Assembly (NCBI GenBank): GCA_013350335.1
Contig: CM023536.1
Location: 45,826,314 to 45,890,313, forward strand
Origin: Chimonanthus salicifolius
Lineage: Eukaryota; Streptophyta; Magnoliopsida; Laurales; Calycanthaceae
Length of the DNA stretch: 64,000 bases
Direction: 5' to 3'
Positions 1 through 10,102 of this stretch are shown here, in pieces. The notes beneath the pieces are model-generated. The model was given only the letters and a program-made list of their open reading frames with translations, was not told the DNA's origin and did no database searches. The position numbers and the translations under genes are program-made. Position 1 is the stretch's first letter; every line of letters starts with the position of its first letter.

Positions 1-517
1 AGCTTGTAACATAGAGTGAAGGGATAAGATAGAGCCTATAGATCCAATGTCTTAGTAAGTGGCAGTGCAAAATGAGCCTCGGAAGGAGGCTTTTGTCCAT
101 AGTTTTTTGCTTCTTACTCTTAGATAAAAAACCCGGTAACCGGAGAGTTTGTGAGAGAGAGAGAGAGAGAGAAGAAGAAGAAACACTTACAAGTCCAGGT
201 GAGATCAGGTCTAAGACCTGATCGAAAAATTGAACTTGGTAGATGTCCAAATTCTGAGTTTCATGCTTTTGGACTTGTTTTTTAATATAAATGTTCCTTT
301 TCTCGCTTGTATATATAGTCTTAATTACGAAATACAAGGCCATGTTTAGAATATTTTGATACAGTGGAAATATTGCAATGCAACTCTGTTCGTTTTCGGC
401 AAGGTGGATATTAAGCAAACTTTTCATCTTTCATATGTTATGAGCTGTCCAGAATAAATGATTTGTAATAAATAGAAATTATCTGTTGAGATCCCTTAAA
501 ATGATCCCTAAACAATG
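1..517. other. Intergenic DNA with a short GA microsatellite
   Basis: AT-rich sequence without a convincing open reading frame. A GA dinucleotide run lies at about 152-171. I recognise no gene or repeat family here. Confidence 0.5.
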
Positions 518-688
518 GATAATGACTTTCACACCAGCAACTTTGATAGTTGCACACCATAACAAAATGAAATCTCATTTATTTAAGGCTTAACTTGCTT
601 TCAAAGGAGGGGAAGAAAAAGGGTAATAATGAGATTTCCTTTTGTTATGATGTGCAACTATCAAAGTTGGTGGTATGAAAATCATTAA
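518..688. mobile_element. MITE with ~60-bp terminal inverted repeats
   Basis: Left arm 520-579 and right arm 628-687 are inverted copies with a few mismatches, for example AACTTTGATAGTTGCACA on the left and its reverse complement on the right. Both sides are flanked by the same 12 bases, CCCTAAACAATG, at 506-517 and 689-700. Long inverted repeats with a 9-12 bp target duplication suggest a non-autonomous Mutator-like element. It has no coding capacity. The exact ends could shift by a base or two. Confidence 0.75.
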
Positions 689-1162
689 CCCTAAACAATG
701 TCTTATGGCACTACAAAATCTGAGTGGCCGTTAGGTCACACTTATAAATTATAATCCTCATTGATCCATTTAGACAGATTTATATGAGCCCTCGTCCAAG
801 AGTTTAAGACTTTAGGGCCACTGGATGGCCCACAAATAGCAAATAAACGAGTTGACAGGTTTAAGAATGTGGGGTGCTACCTATTTGAAAGGTAAGTTGG
901 AGATGGTTTTTTATAAAAAATCTCTATTGGATTTCAAAGATGATGAGTTTTAAGGATTTAATAGTTCAACAGTAAAAATAGGTACAATTTTTAATGAATG
1001 TCCATCTAATGGTGAGATCAAATCGGTATGGGTTAAAATTGGATACACATTTGAGCCCAAGTTGGAGCCTGGAAGGGGGTTCTTTTAGAACCTTGAAGAG
1101 GGAGAGGTAAAAAATCAATTTTTTACCTCTCTTTCTCAACTTTTGAAAACTCTTTTTAGGAA
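689..1162. other. Intergenic DNA left of the gypsy element
   Basis: No gene seen. At about 1080-1140 there is a local palindrome around GAGAGGTAAAAAAT / ATTTTTTACCTCTC. It resembles the inner part of the MITE-like element at 29293-29781, so the gypsy element may have landed in a relative of that repeat. Confidence 0.4.
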
Positions 1163-1442
1163 AAAGATGTAGCGACCCGACCCGATTTTTCGGGATTTTA
1201 GGGTCGCAGTAGTAGTGGGGAGGGGATGGATCCCGTTATAGGCCTCGTCTCGCCCGCTCCCGAGCTTAGAAACTCGAAGGGCATTTTAGTAATTTAAACT
1301 ATTTAATACCTTGTCATACAAAAATAATTGAAAATCACACTTTTCCTCATCCGAGGTTTGACATCCGATTTTTTCTTCTGAATTTGAAACACTGTTTTTG
1401 CAAAAATCTGATTTATAAAAAAAAAAATTGAAAAAAGAAGAG

Positions 1443-1519
1443 AAACCCTAAACCCTAAAACCCTCCCCTTATAAATCCCTCTTTTCTTCGCCGCGCACTG
1501 TAGCACGCAGCTACAGTGC
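1443..1519 (+). promoter_or_regulatory. LTR core promoter: telo-box, TATA box, hairpin
   Basis: AAACCCTAAACCCTAAAACC lies at 1443-1462, followed by TTATAAAT at 1469-1476. About 20 bases further is a perfect inverted repeat, GCACTGTAGC at 1495-1504 and GCTACAGTGC at 1510-1519, with loop ACGCA. The same block occurs in the 3' LTR at 9071-9147. Telomere-like boxes next to a TATA box are known in plant promoters of translation genes; a role here is inference. The hairpin would lie near the 5' end of the transcript. Confidence 0.65.
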
Positions 1520-2928
1520 CTCGGCACCCTTACCGCCTCCTCTCCCGTCCTCCTTCTCCCTCTCTCGTCTCCGGCTCCCTTCTCTTTTCGCTCAGACGAC
1601 CGGCACCTCGGAGTCGCCGTCGCCGGCCAACCGAGCCAGGTATCTTCTTCTCCTTCTTCCCTCATCCTCCAATCCGCCTCCCCTTCCCGTCGGTTCTTCC
1701 CCTTTCCCCCAAATCTTACCTCGGTTTTTACCGATTTTCCTTGTTTTTCCCTTCATTTCTCTCCGATTTCCTCGGATTTTTCCGATTTTCCGATGGATTT
1801 CTCAATCCCCTCGGTTTTTCCCTCTTCCCCCTTCTTCCTCTCCTTCCTGCGTTTTCTTCCTCTTTCTTCTTCCCCCTTCGGCTGGGCAGCCGAGTCAACT
1901 CAGCTGAGCAGCCGAGTTGGCTCAAATGGGTAGCCGAGTTGATTCGGCTGAGTCCGAGTGTGGGCCCCGCTGGGCCGGGCCTAGATCATCTCACCACCGA
2001 TCCATCTCGGTCCAGCTCGGCCCAGTTTTAGGCCCGGCCCATTTCGGGCCCATTTTTCAGTTCGAGCTTAGTTTAGCCTGTTTTATCTCCTTTGCTTATT
2101 CTGTGCTCTTGTTTCTGCAGATCGAGCCCCCTTCAAACCAACGAAACCGTCTTCTCTCGATTGATTTTCAAATGCACACCGGTGAGGGAACTGTCACACT
2201 TTTAACATACGCATTTTTGCATTTATTTATTTTCGAATCATGTGGATGTGGATTGCGCAGAATGGGACCCCTTATATCTGGTTTTGCCACTCGGCAAGGG
2301 AATTGTCCGGTTAAGTATGTGGCGAGGGGACCACTTTGTGTATTCACGTCCGGTAATGAAGTAAGAATAATAAATGGCTTCATGTTGTACCAGTTGTGTA
2401 TGATTAAGTAATTAGATGTGATTGATTGATAACATGATGAAATGTCAACATGCTAGTACGTGGTAGACTGTGATATACATGATTGACTGGGATTGGATGT
2501 TGCTTTGTTGATAACATGCTTATTACTAATTGTACCTGCGCATGCATATTGTTAATTGTACATGCAATTATTAGATGCGTAGAATGTAGGAGGGGCTCGG
2601 ACGTTAGGTAACATTAGGGTTATATGGGGCCATGCGGCGGACGCGTGATGGGATGTGTACTGCCTTGTGAGTGGATGTGGGTAGTCGCGCCCCTAGCTTG
2701 AATAAAATGGTCGGTCTGTCTTGTGGTCACCAGATATACCTTTGAGGGAGGTGTAACCTGACTTGGGGAACAAGGTGCCTGGGAGTCCCCAATAGGGATC
2801 CTTTGGGGAAGCAGTCGCGTCAATCCTAGATAGGCTATCAGGCGGAATGTTGGTTCACCCAAGGTAACCTTAGAAGCCTCTTGCAGTTCCGATACCCGAA
2901 TGTGGGACGGATGAGATGATCCCTGAAT

Positions 2929-3320
2929 GACCGAGTAGGCTGAGGAGGTGCTCGCCTAGGTCGAGGGACGGAGCGGTGAGGAACAGCTCCCGCTGGCCTA
3001 GGTCGTGATCCCTGTGGACCAAGTAGGCTGAGGAGGTGCTCGCCTAGATCGAGGGACGGAGCGGTGAGGGGCAGCTCCCGCTGACATAGGTTGTGATCCC
3101 TGTGGACCGAGTAGGCTGAGGAGGTGCTCGCCTTAGGTCGGGGGACGGAGCGGTGAGGGGCAGCTCCCGCTGGCATAGGTTGTGATTCCTGTGTGACCGA
3201 GTAGGCTAAGGAGGCGCTCGCCTAGGTCGAGGGACGAAGCGGTGAGGGACAGCTCCCGCCGGTATAATGTGTAATCCCTAGCCGACAGAATAGGCTGAGG
3301 ATGTGCTCGCCTACTCATCG
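2929..3320 (+). repeat. ~88-bp tandem repeat inside the 5' LTR, about 4.5 units
   Basis: Units begin near 2929, 3017, 3105, 3195 and 3284, each opening with a form of GACCGAGTAGGCTGAGGAGG and carrying CTCGCCTAGGTCGAGGGACG and GGACAGCTCCCGC-like blocks. The last unit is partial and diverged. GC content is higher than the neighbourhood. The array has the same number of units in the 3' LTR, so it was present in the element when it inserted. Confidence 0.88.
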
Positions 3321-3851
3321 GTTAAGGGATTGGGGTTGTCTAGGTAAGGTAGTCGTGGGCCATGTTGAATACCTACTGAATGGCCCGTACGGTGGGTCGA
3401 GTGCGTGTTGTGTAGGAACCATGTATGTGGACCTTTGTTATTCCTTAGCGGTAGATATGCAGTGTGTGATATATGTTGTGTGATTATATGCATGTGTTCC
3501 CTTGCTGAGTATGTAGTACTCACCCCCTTGCCTTTCAAGTGGCTTGATGGATGTGGGATCCAGCGGGTCCCGAGACTAGGCTTAGGCGATGATGCTTTCG
3601 GATTGCTCAGTTACTTTCCCTTTTTATTATTTAGAAAGAAACTTGTGTTTATTTTAGATATTGTTTATCGTTGTGGATGACTGTGCTAGCCACCTATTGC
3701 ACTGTTGTGTTAACTGAACTTATGGTATCTCTTTTCCCTTATGGTGGTTGATGATTAGTCAAAAAAAAATTTATGCCGGCAGTTTGGAATATGTGATATT
3801 TCGGTTTATTATCGGTAGTAACACGCCCGTTTCAGGATGGGGTGTTACATT

Positions 3852-3863
3852 TGGTATCAGAGC
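3852..3863 (+). promoter_or_regulatory. Primer-binding site (tRNA-Met-initiator type)
   Basis: TGGTATCAGAGC sits two bases after the LTR end at 3849. This is the usual complement of the 3' end of plant initiator tRNA-Met and primes minus-strand DNA synthesis in many plant LTR elements. Confidence 0.92.
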
Positions 3864-4100
3864 GCGGTTCCACTCTCGGACTGTGTTGTTGGGCTAAATT
3901 GAGAGTTGTTAATGATTAACGACTAGGTTCGTCCCCCGCAAGGTATGATAGATGAGACCGAGTTTGAAGTGGAGACTAGACACCCTGATTTTGTTGTTGT
4001 ATGTTGGTAGGATGGTTTGAATTTTGACGCTTGAGCTATGTTTGGTTTTAGTTCCTTATTTGACTTAAAGGCTGATCGGTGCTTGATTTGTGAACAGGCT

Positions 4101-5400
4101 ATGGTAAGCACTCGTTCCAATGGGGCAGGCCGTCCAGGACCGTATGGGATGCCTGGGATTATAGAGGTATTAGAGACTCCACAAGCTGAGGTGGAGAACA
4201 CACCAGTGGTAGTACCCGAGGGAGCAGTAGAACAGCCTCCGGTGGTCCCTGTGCCAGTTGAGGGTCCTGCTCAAGGACACCGAGACCCTGAGGCGATGTT
4301 CGCCCGGTACGAGAGGATGATCGAGACATATGAAAGGAATATGAAAAGACAAGAAGATCTGATAGCTCAGCATGTCGACCAGCCCGTTAATCCCCCACGT
4401 GCAGTTGGACAATTTGAAACTAGACAGATGGTGGCGCTCAGAGAGTTCAAGCGCTATTTTCTGTCTATATATCATGGGGGTACGAACCCCTTAGAGGCTG
4501 AGAGGTGGTTGGGTGAGATGGACTGCCTACTGATTCATTGGGCATTGTAGAGTCTGATCTGAGAGTCACTTTAGCGACACATCACCTTCAGGGAGAGCTT
4601 CTAGTTGGTGGCTTGAGGAGCCCCTCCGAGAGTTGGGGCGAGCTGACTGGGGCAAGTTCAAAGAGCTCTTTTAGCCAGGTTCTTTCCTTCGGTAGTGAGG
4701 CAAACAAAAATCAATGAGTTCATTAAACTGGAGCAGGGTAACCTTACAGTGCGGGAGTATGATGCCCGTTTTGTGGAATTGTCACGCTATGCTCCACATT
4801 TGGGGCGAAAGAAGAGAATAAGGCCCGCAAGTTTGAGGAGGGCCTACACCCGGCTTTACAGTGTATGGTTATGCCTTTGAGGTGCGTTACCTACGCAGAG
4901 GTGGTACAGCGGGCACTGATAGCAGAGGGCTCCATCATGAGATCCAGCGGCACAGGTTTACCAGCCAGCATCAGTGAGTACTCATAGGCCGAGCAGAGGT
5001 CATGACAAGAAGAAAAGGCGACCAACGCCTTATCAGACCCGAGGGGTCATTCCCGGGCGACCACATTCAGGTTCGATTGTGCCAGCAGTGGGTGGTCAGC
5101 CCGAGCCCGTTAAGTGTTTTGACTGCGGCCAAATCGGTCACATTCGGAGAGACTGCCCTCAATTTCAGCAGCGGCCTAGGGTCATTCATTGCTACACTTG
5201 TGGGGAGGCTGGACATATCTCGCGGGACTGTCCCCAGAGGGGTGGCCGAGGTGTTGCGGTGGCGCCCACCCAGGCGATGGTTCCCGCTGACGGATACGGT
5301 CGAATGGCATCAACTCGACCTACGGCACCAAGAGCAGCGCCTTCGCAGAGAGGTAGAGGCCGAGGTAGGCCGAATCAGTCAGCTCAGAGTAAGATGTATG
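4101..5400 (+). pseudogene. gag: gypsy gag (capsid and nucleocapsid), broken
   Basis: Translation begins at ATG 4101 (MVSTRSNGAG...). A capsid stretch follows with the recognisable ERWLGEMD block near 4500. The frame is lost around 4535-4550 (TAG at 4548) and again near 4600 and 4675. It is picked up at about 4695 with QTKINEFIKLEQGNLTVREY. Two CCHC zinc knuckles are intact at about 5113-5235: CFDCGQIGHIRRDC and CYTCGEAGHISRDC. Gag would package the element RNA. Two knuckles are seen in some chromovirus lineages. The product cannot be made whole from this copy. Confidence 0.85.
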
Positions 5401-8400
5401 CCCTAATGCAACAGCCAGAGGAGTTCTTGCCACCATCAGTCATGCAGGGTATGTTGGTTCTTCATGGTTCCTTGGCCCGTGTTTTATTTGATTCGGGTGC
5501 CTCGCACTCTTATATTGTTTTAGATTTTGCTCTTAGTTTTGGTTTGAAAGTAGTAAAGGCTAAGACACCTTTACATATCAGATCTCCTCTAGGTAGTGAG
5601 GTAGTTGTAGATCAGATTTGTCGGGGTTGTGTTTTATCCATGGGTGGCTTGCAATCTTATGTTTGATCTTCGAATCATGGATATGTCAGAGTTTGATGTT
5701 ATCCTTGGGATGGACTGGTTGTGTTCCCACCGGGTCGTCATTGACTGCTATCGAAGGAGGGTTTCAGGTAATACTGTTTCAGGCGAGGCCTTTGTTGAGC
5801 GGTTGAACACTGCCTTTTGTCCAAGTGCAGATGAGTTAGGTGGACTTGTGGCCAGTTTGAGTTGGGAAGGTTCGGGGCCAGTAGGTGCTGAGATGCCCCG
5901 TGTGGTGTGTGAGTTCGCGGATGTCTTTCCAGAAAAGCTCACTGAATTACCGCCACGTAGAGAGGTGGAGTTCGTTATAGACTTGCTCCCCGGCACTGCC
6001 CCAATTTCTGTCACTCCCTATCGGATGGCACGAGCTGAGATGTTGAAGTTAGGGAAGCAACTGACAGAGCTGCAGTCAGTTGGTTTTATCCTGTCCTAGT
6101 ACGTCGCCATGGAGTGCTCCAGCCTTGTTCGCTAAGAAGAAGGACGGGAGTATGAGACTGTGCATAGATTACCGATAGTTGCATCAGCGTGACCATAAAG
6201 AACAAGTATCCACTGCCGAGGATCGATGATTTGTTCGATCAGTTGAGAGGATCTAGATGTTTCTCGAAGATTGATCTCCGATTAGGTTACCATCAGGTAA
6301 GGGTGCGAGATTGTGACATAGAGAAAACAGCATTCCGTACTCAGGTTTGGGCACTTTGCATTTGTTGTGATGCCTTTTGGAGTGACCAATGCCCCAGCCA
6401 CTTTTATGGACCTCATGAACAGGATATTCAAGCCTTATCTTGATCGGTTCGTGGAAGTATTTATTGATGATATCCTTGTGTACTCAGTATCAGAGGAGGA
6501 TCATGAGCAACACTTGAGGACCGTGCTACAGATATTGAGGGATAATAAGTTGTTTGCAAAATATAGCAAGTGTGAGTTTTGGTTGCCAGAGGTACAGTTT
6601 TTGGGACATGTGGTATCAGGGGAAGGGGTGGCTGTTGACCCGGCCAAGGTGGAGGCCATGATGAATTGGACGAGACTGCGTAATGTGACTGAGATCCGTA
6701 GTTTCTTGGGTCTGGCAGGCTATTACCGGCGGTTCATACAGGATTTTTCTAAGATAGCTGCCCCTATGACAAGATTGACTCGTAAAGACCAGCCTTATGA
6801 GTGGACTGAGGCTTGTGAGTCAACTTTCTTGGAGCTGAAGAAGAAACTGACGACCACCCCAGTGTTGGTCGTACCCGAGAGAGGTTTGGGCTATGCAGTC
6901 TTTTGTGATGCTTCTGCAGATGGTCTGGGTTCCGTCTTGATGCAGATGGGTCGTGTGGTGGCGTATGGCTCTCGACAGCTCAAGGTTCACGAACAGAACT
7001 ACCCCACTCATGACCTGGAGTTGGCAGCAGTGGTCTTTGCACTTAAAATCTGGAGACATTACCTCTACGGAGAGAAGTTCGAAGTATTCTCGGACCACCA
7101 CAGTCCCAAATACCTGTTCACACAGAAAGAGTTAAACATGAGACAGCGTCGGTGGATCGAGTACTTGGGAGATTATGATTTCGAACTTTCTTATCACCCC
7201 GGCAAGGCGAACGTTGTTGCAGATGCCTTGAGTTGGAAATCCCGAGGGGTACTAGCCAGCTTGATTGGTGAGGCCAGAGCAGCGGCCTTGTGCAGTATGG
7301 TAGTACGATCAGGGTTGGATGACTTAGTCTTGAAAGCCCAGCAGACTGACTTAGATTCAATGGGATATCGAGATCGAGTAGCTGCTGGGGACGGACCACA
7401 TGGTTGTGCAGTTAGGGCAGATGGTGCAGTGACTTTCGATGGTCGGTTGTATGTACCAGAGCAGTGTCGTGAGGAAATTTTGCGACACTTCCACCATACG
7501 AGATTTGCAGTACACCCGGGATGTGCCAAGATGTACCATGATCTGAGGCGACAGTATTATTGGGTCGGCATGAAGAGGGCTGTGGCTAAGTTTGTGGCTC
7601 GATGTTTGACGTGTCAGCAAGTCAAGTTTGAGCACCAAAGACCAGCTAGTATAGAGCAACCACTTAAGATATCTGAATGGAAGTGGGAGCACATCACCAT
7701 GGACTTTGTGACTGGATTACCAAGATCGCCCAAGGGACACGATACCATTTGGGTCATAGTGGATAGACTAACCAAGTCGGCCCGCCTTATTGGCATGAAG
7801 GCGACTGATTCCTTGGAGAGACTGAGTCGGTTGTATATGGAGCAGGTGATTAGACTGCATGGAGTGCCAGTGTCGATTGTTTCGGATCGAGACCCGAGGT
7901 TTGTCTCGCAGTTTTAGCAGAGCTTACAGAGAGAGCTGGGTACTCAGTTATGCTTCAGCACAGCCTTTCATCCACAGACAGATGGCCAGTCGGAGCGGAC
8001 CTATCCAAATCTTAGAAGATATGCTCCGTGCTTGTGTTTTGGATCATGTGGGTAGCTGGGAGGATCACTTACACCTAGTTGAGTTCGTTTACAACAACAG
8101 CTACCAGTCTAGCATTCAGATGGCACCATATGAGGCATTGTATGGTCGACCGTGCAGGTCGCCCCTGTGTTGGGCGGAGACCAGTGAGGCTGTCTTGTCA
8201 AGACCAGAGATGGTTAGAGAGACCACAGAGCAAGTCAAACGCATCAAGCAGAGGTTGTTGACTGCCCAGAGCCGACAGAAGAGTTATGCAGATCGCAGGA
8301 GGAGGCCACTGGAGTTTGCCGTGGGCGATCATGTTTTCCTCAGAGTCTCGTCCCCCCCTGGAGTTCAAAGATTCGAGCGGAAAGGAAAGCTGTCACCACG

Positions 8401-8794
8401 GTTTATAGGGCCCTTTGAGGTGCTGGAGAGAGTCGGGGAAGTGGCTTACAGGATTGCCCTTCCGCCGCAACTCGTTAGGGTGCACAACGTTTTCCACGTT
8501 TCCATGCTTCGAAAGTATCAACCGGACCCGTCGCATGTGCTTAACTGGGATGACGTGGACCTTAGCGAGGATGTCAATTTCGACGAAGGTCCTATGCAGA
8601 TCAAGGATAGCATAGAGCAGGTGCTCCGTGGTAAGACTATTCCTAAGGTTCTGGTGATTTGGAAGCGTGGGGGGAGAGAGACAGCTACTTGGGAGCTAGA
8701 ATCATCTATGCGGAAAAAATATCCGGGTTTCTTCGAGGATCAAGGTATGACTTTTAGTGTAATTTCGATGACGAAATTGCTTAAAGGGGGGTAG
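5401..8794 (+). pseudogene. pol: gypsy pol: protease, RT, RNase H, integrase, chromodomain, broken
   Basis: The protease active-site block LFDSGASHS lies at about 5488-5514. The RT region is shifted near 5640, stopped near 6097, and shifted again near 6180 and 6345. The longest intact run, 6367-7917, holds the RT catalytic box FIDDILVYS, RNase H starting near VFCDASADG, the integrase zinc finger ([11 protein letters not shown]...CLTCQQVK) and the first part of the integrase core ([10 protein letters not shown]). A TAG at 7915-7917 stands where relatives usually have Trp. A further frameshift near 8005 precedes the integrase tail. The end (about 8618-8730, PKVLVIWKRGGRETATWELE) is a chromodomain, which in this lineage directs integration to heterochromatin. 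Confidence 0.88.
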
Positions 8795-8795
8795 G
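8782..8795 (+). promoter_or_regulatory. Polypurine tract of the gypsy element
   Basis: TAAAGGGGGGTAGG lies directly before the 3' LTR start at 8797 and would prime plus-strand DNA synthesis. Confidence 0.85.
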
Positions 8796-10102
8796 TTGTA
8801 GCGACCCGACCCGATTTTTCAGGATTTTAGGGTCTCAGTAGTAGTGAGGAGTGGATGGATCCCGTTATAGGCCTCGTCTCACCCGCTCCCGAGCTCAGAA
8901 GCTCGAAGGGCATTTTAGTAACTTTAAACTATTTAATACCTTGTCATACAAAAATAATTGAAAATCACACTTTTCCTCATCCGAGGTTTGACATCCGATT
9001 TTTTCTTCTGATTTTGAAACACTGTTTTTGCAAAAATCTGATTTATAAAAAAAAAATGAAAAAAGAAGAGAAACCCTAAACCCTAAAACCCTCCCCTTAT
9101 AAATCCCTCTTTTCTTCGCCGCGCACTGTAGCACGCAGCTACAGTGCCTCGGCACCCTTACCGCCTCCTCTCCCGTCCTCCTTCTCCCTCTCTCGTCTCC
9201 TGGCTCCCTTCTCTTTTCGCTCAGACGACCGGCACCTCGGAGTCGCCGTCGCCGGCCAACCGAGCCAGGTATCTTCTTCTCCTTCTTCCCTCATCCTCCA
9301 ATCCGCCTCCCCTTCCTGTCGGTTCTTCCCCTTTCCCCCAAATCTTACTCGGTTTTTACCGATTTTCCTTGTTTTTCCTTTCCTTTCTCTCCGATTTCCT
9401 CAGATTTTTCCCGATTTTTCGATGGATTTCTCAATCCCCTCGGTTTTTCCCTCTTCCCTCTTCTTCCTTGCGTTTTCTTCCTCTTTCTTCTTCCCCCTTC
9501 GGCTGGGCAGCCGAGTCAACTCAGCTGAGCAGCCGAGTTGGCTCAGCTGGGCAGCCGAGTTGATTCGGCTGATTCCGAGTGTGGGCCCTGCTGGGCCGGG
9601 CCCAGCTCAGCTCACCACCGATCCATCTCGGCCCAGCTAGGCCCAGTCCAGTTTTGGGCTCGGCCCAGTTTTAGGCCCGGCCCATTTCGGACCCATTTTT
9701 CAGTTCGAGCTTAGTTTAGCCTGTTTTATCTCCTTTGCTTATTCTGTGCTATTGTTTCTACAGATCGAGCCCCCTTCAAACCAACGGAACCGTCTTCTCT
9801 CGATTGATTTTCAAACGCACACCGGTGAGGGAACTGTCACACTTTTAACATACGCATTTTTGCATTTATTTATTTTCGAATCATGTGGATGCGGAATGCG
9901 CAGAATGGGACCCCTTATATCTGGTTTTGCCACTCGGCAAGGGAACTGTCCGGTTAAGTATGTGGCGAGGGGACCACTCTGTGTATTCACGTCCGGTAAT
10001 GAAGTAAGAATAATAAATGGCTTGATGTTGTACCAGTTGTGTAATGATTAAGTAATTGGATGTGATTGATTGATAACATGATGAAATGTCAACATGCTAG
10101 TA

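Larger units (their letters stand above)
1168..3849 (+). repeat. 5' LTR of the gypsy chromovirus
   Basis: The 2682-bp repeat starts TGTAGCGACCCGACCCG and ends GGGGTGTTACA. It matches 8797-15390 almost base for base once the nested insertion there is removed. It contains a TATA box at 1469-1476, telomere-like boxes just upstream, a hairpin just downstream, a pyrimidine-rich stretch at 1535-1870, and a tandem repeat at 2929-3320. Open reading frames inside it (e.g. 1516-2031) are low-complexity and are not genes. Confidence 0.93.

Noticed and set aside
1303..2411. Several reading frames of 65-171 residues on both strands in the gypsy LTR (also 8895-10051)
   Set aside because: They are low-complexity, follow the pyrimidine-rich LTR composition, and overlap each other on both strands; the LTR explains them.
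2929..3320. CRISPR-like array
   Set aside because: Units are contiguous ~88-bp tandem copies without unique spacers and lie in a plant LTR.
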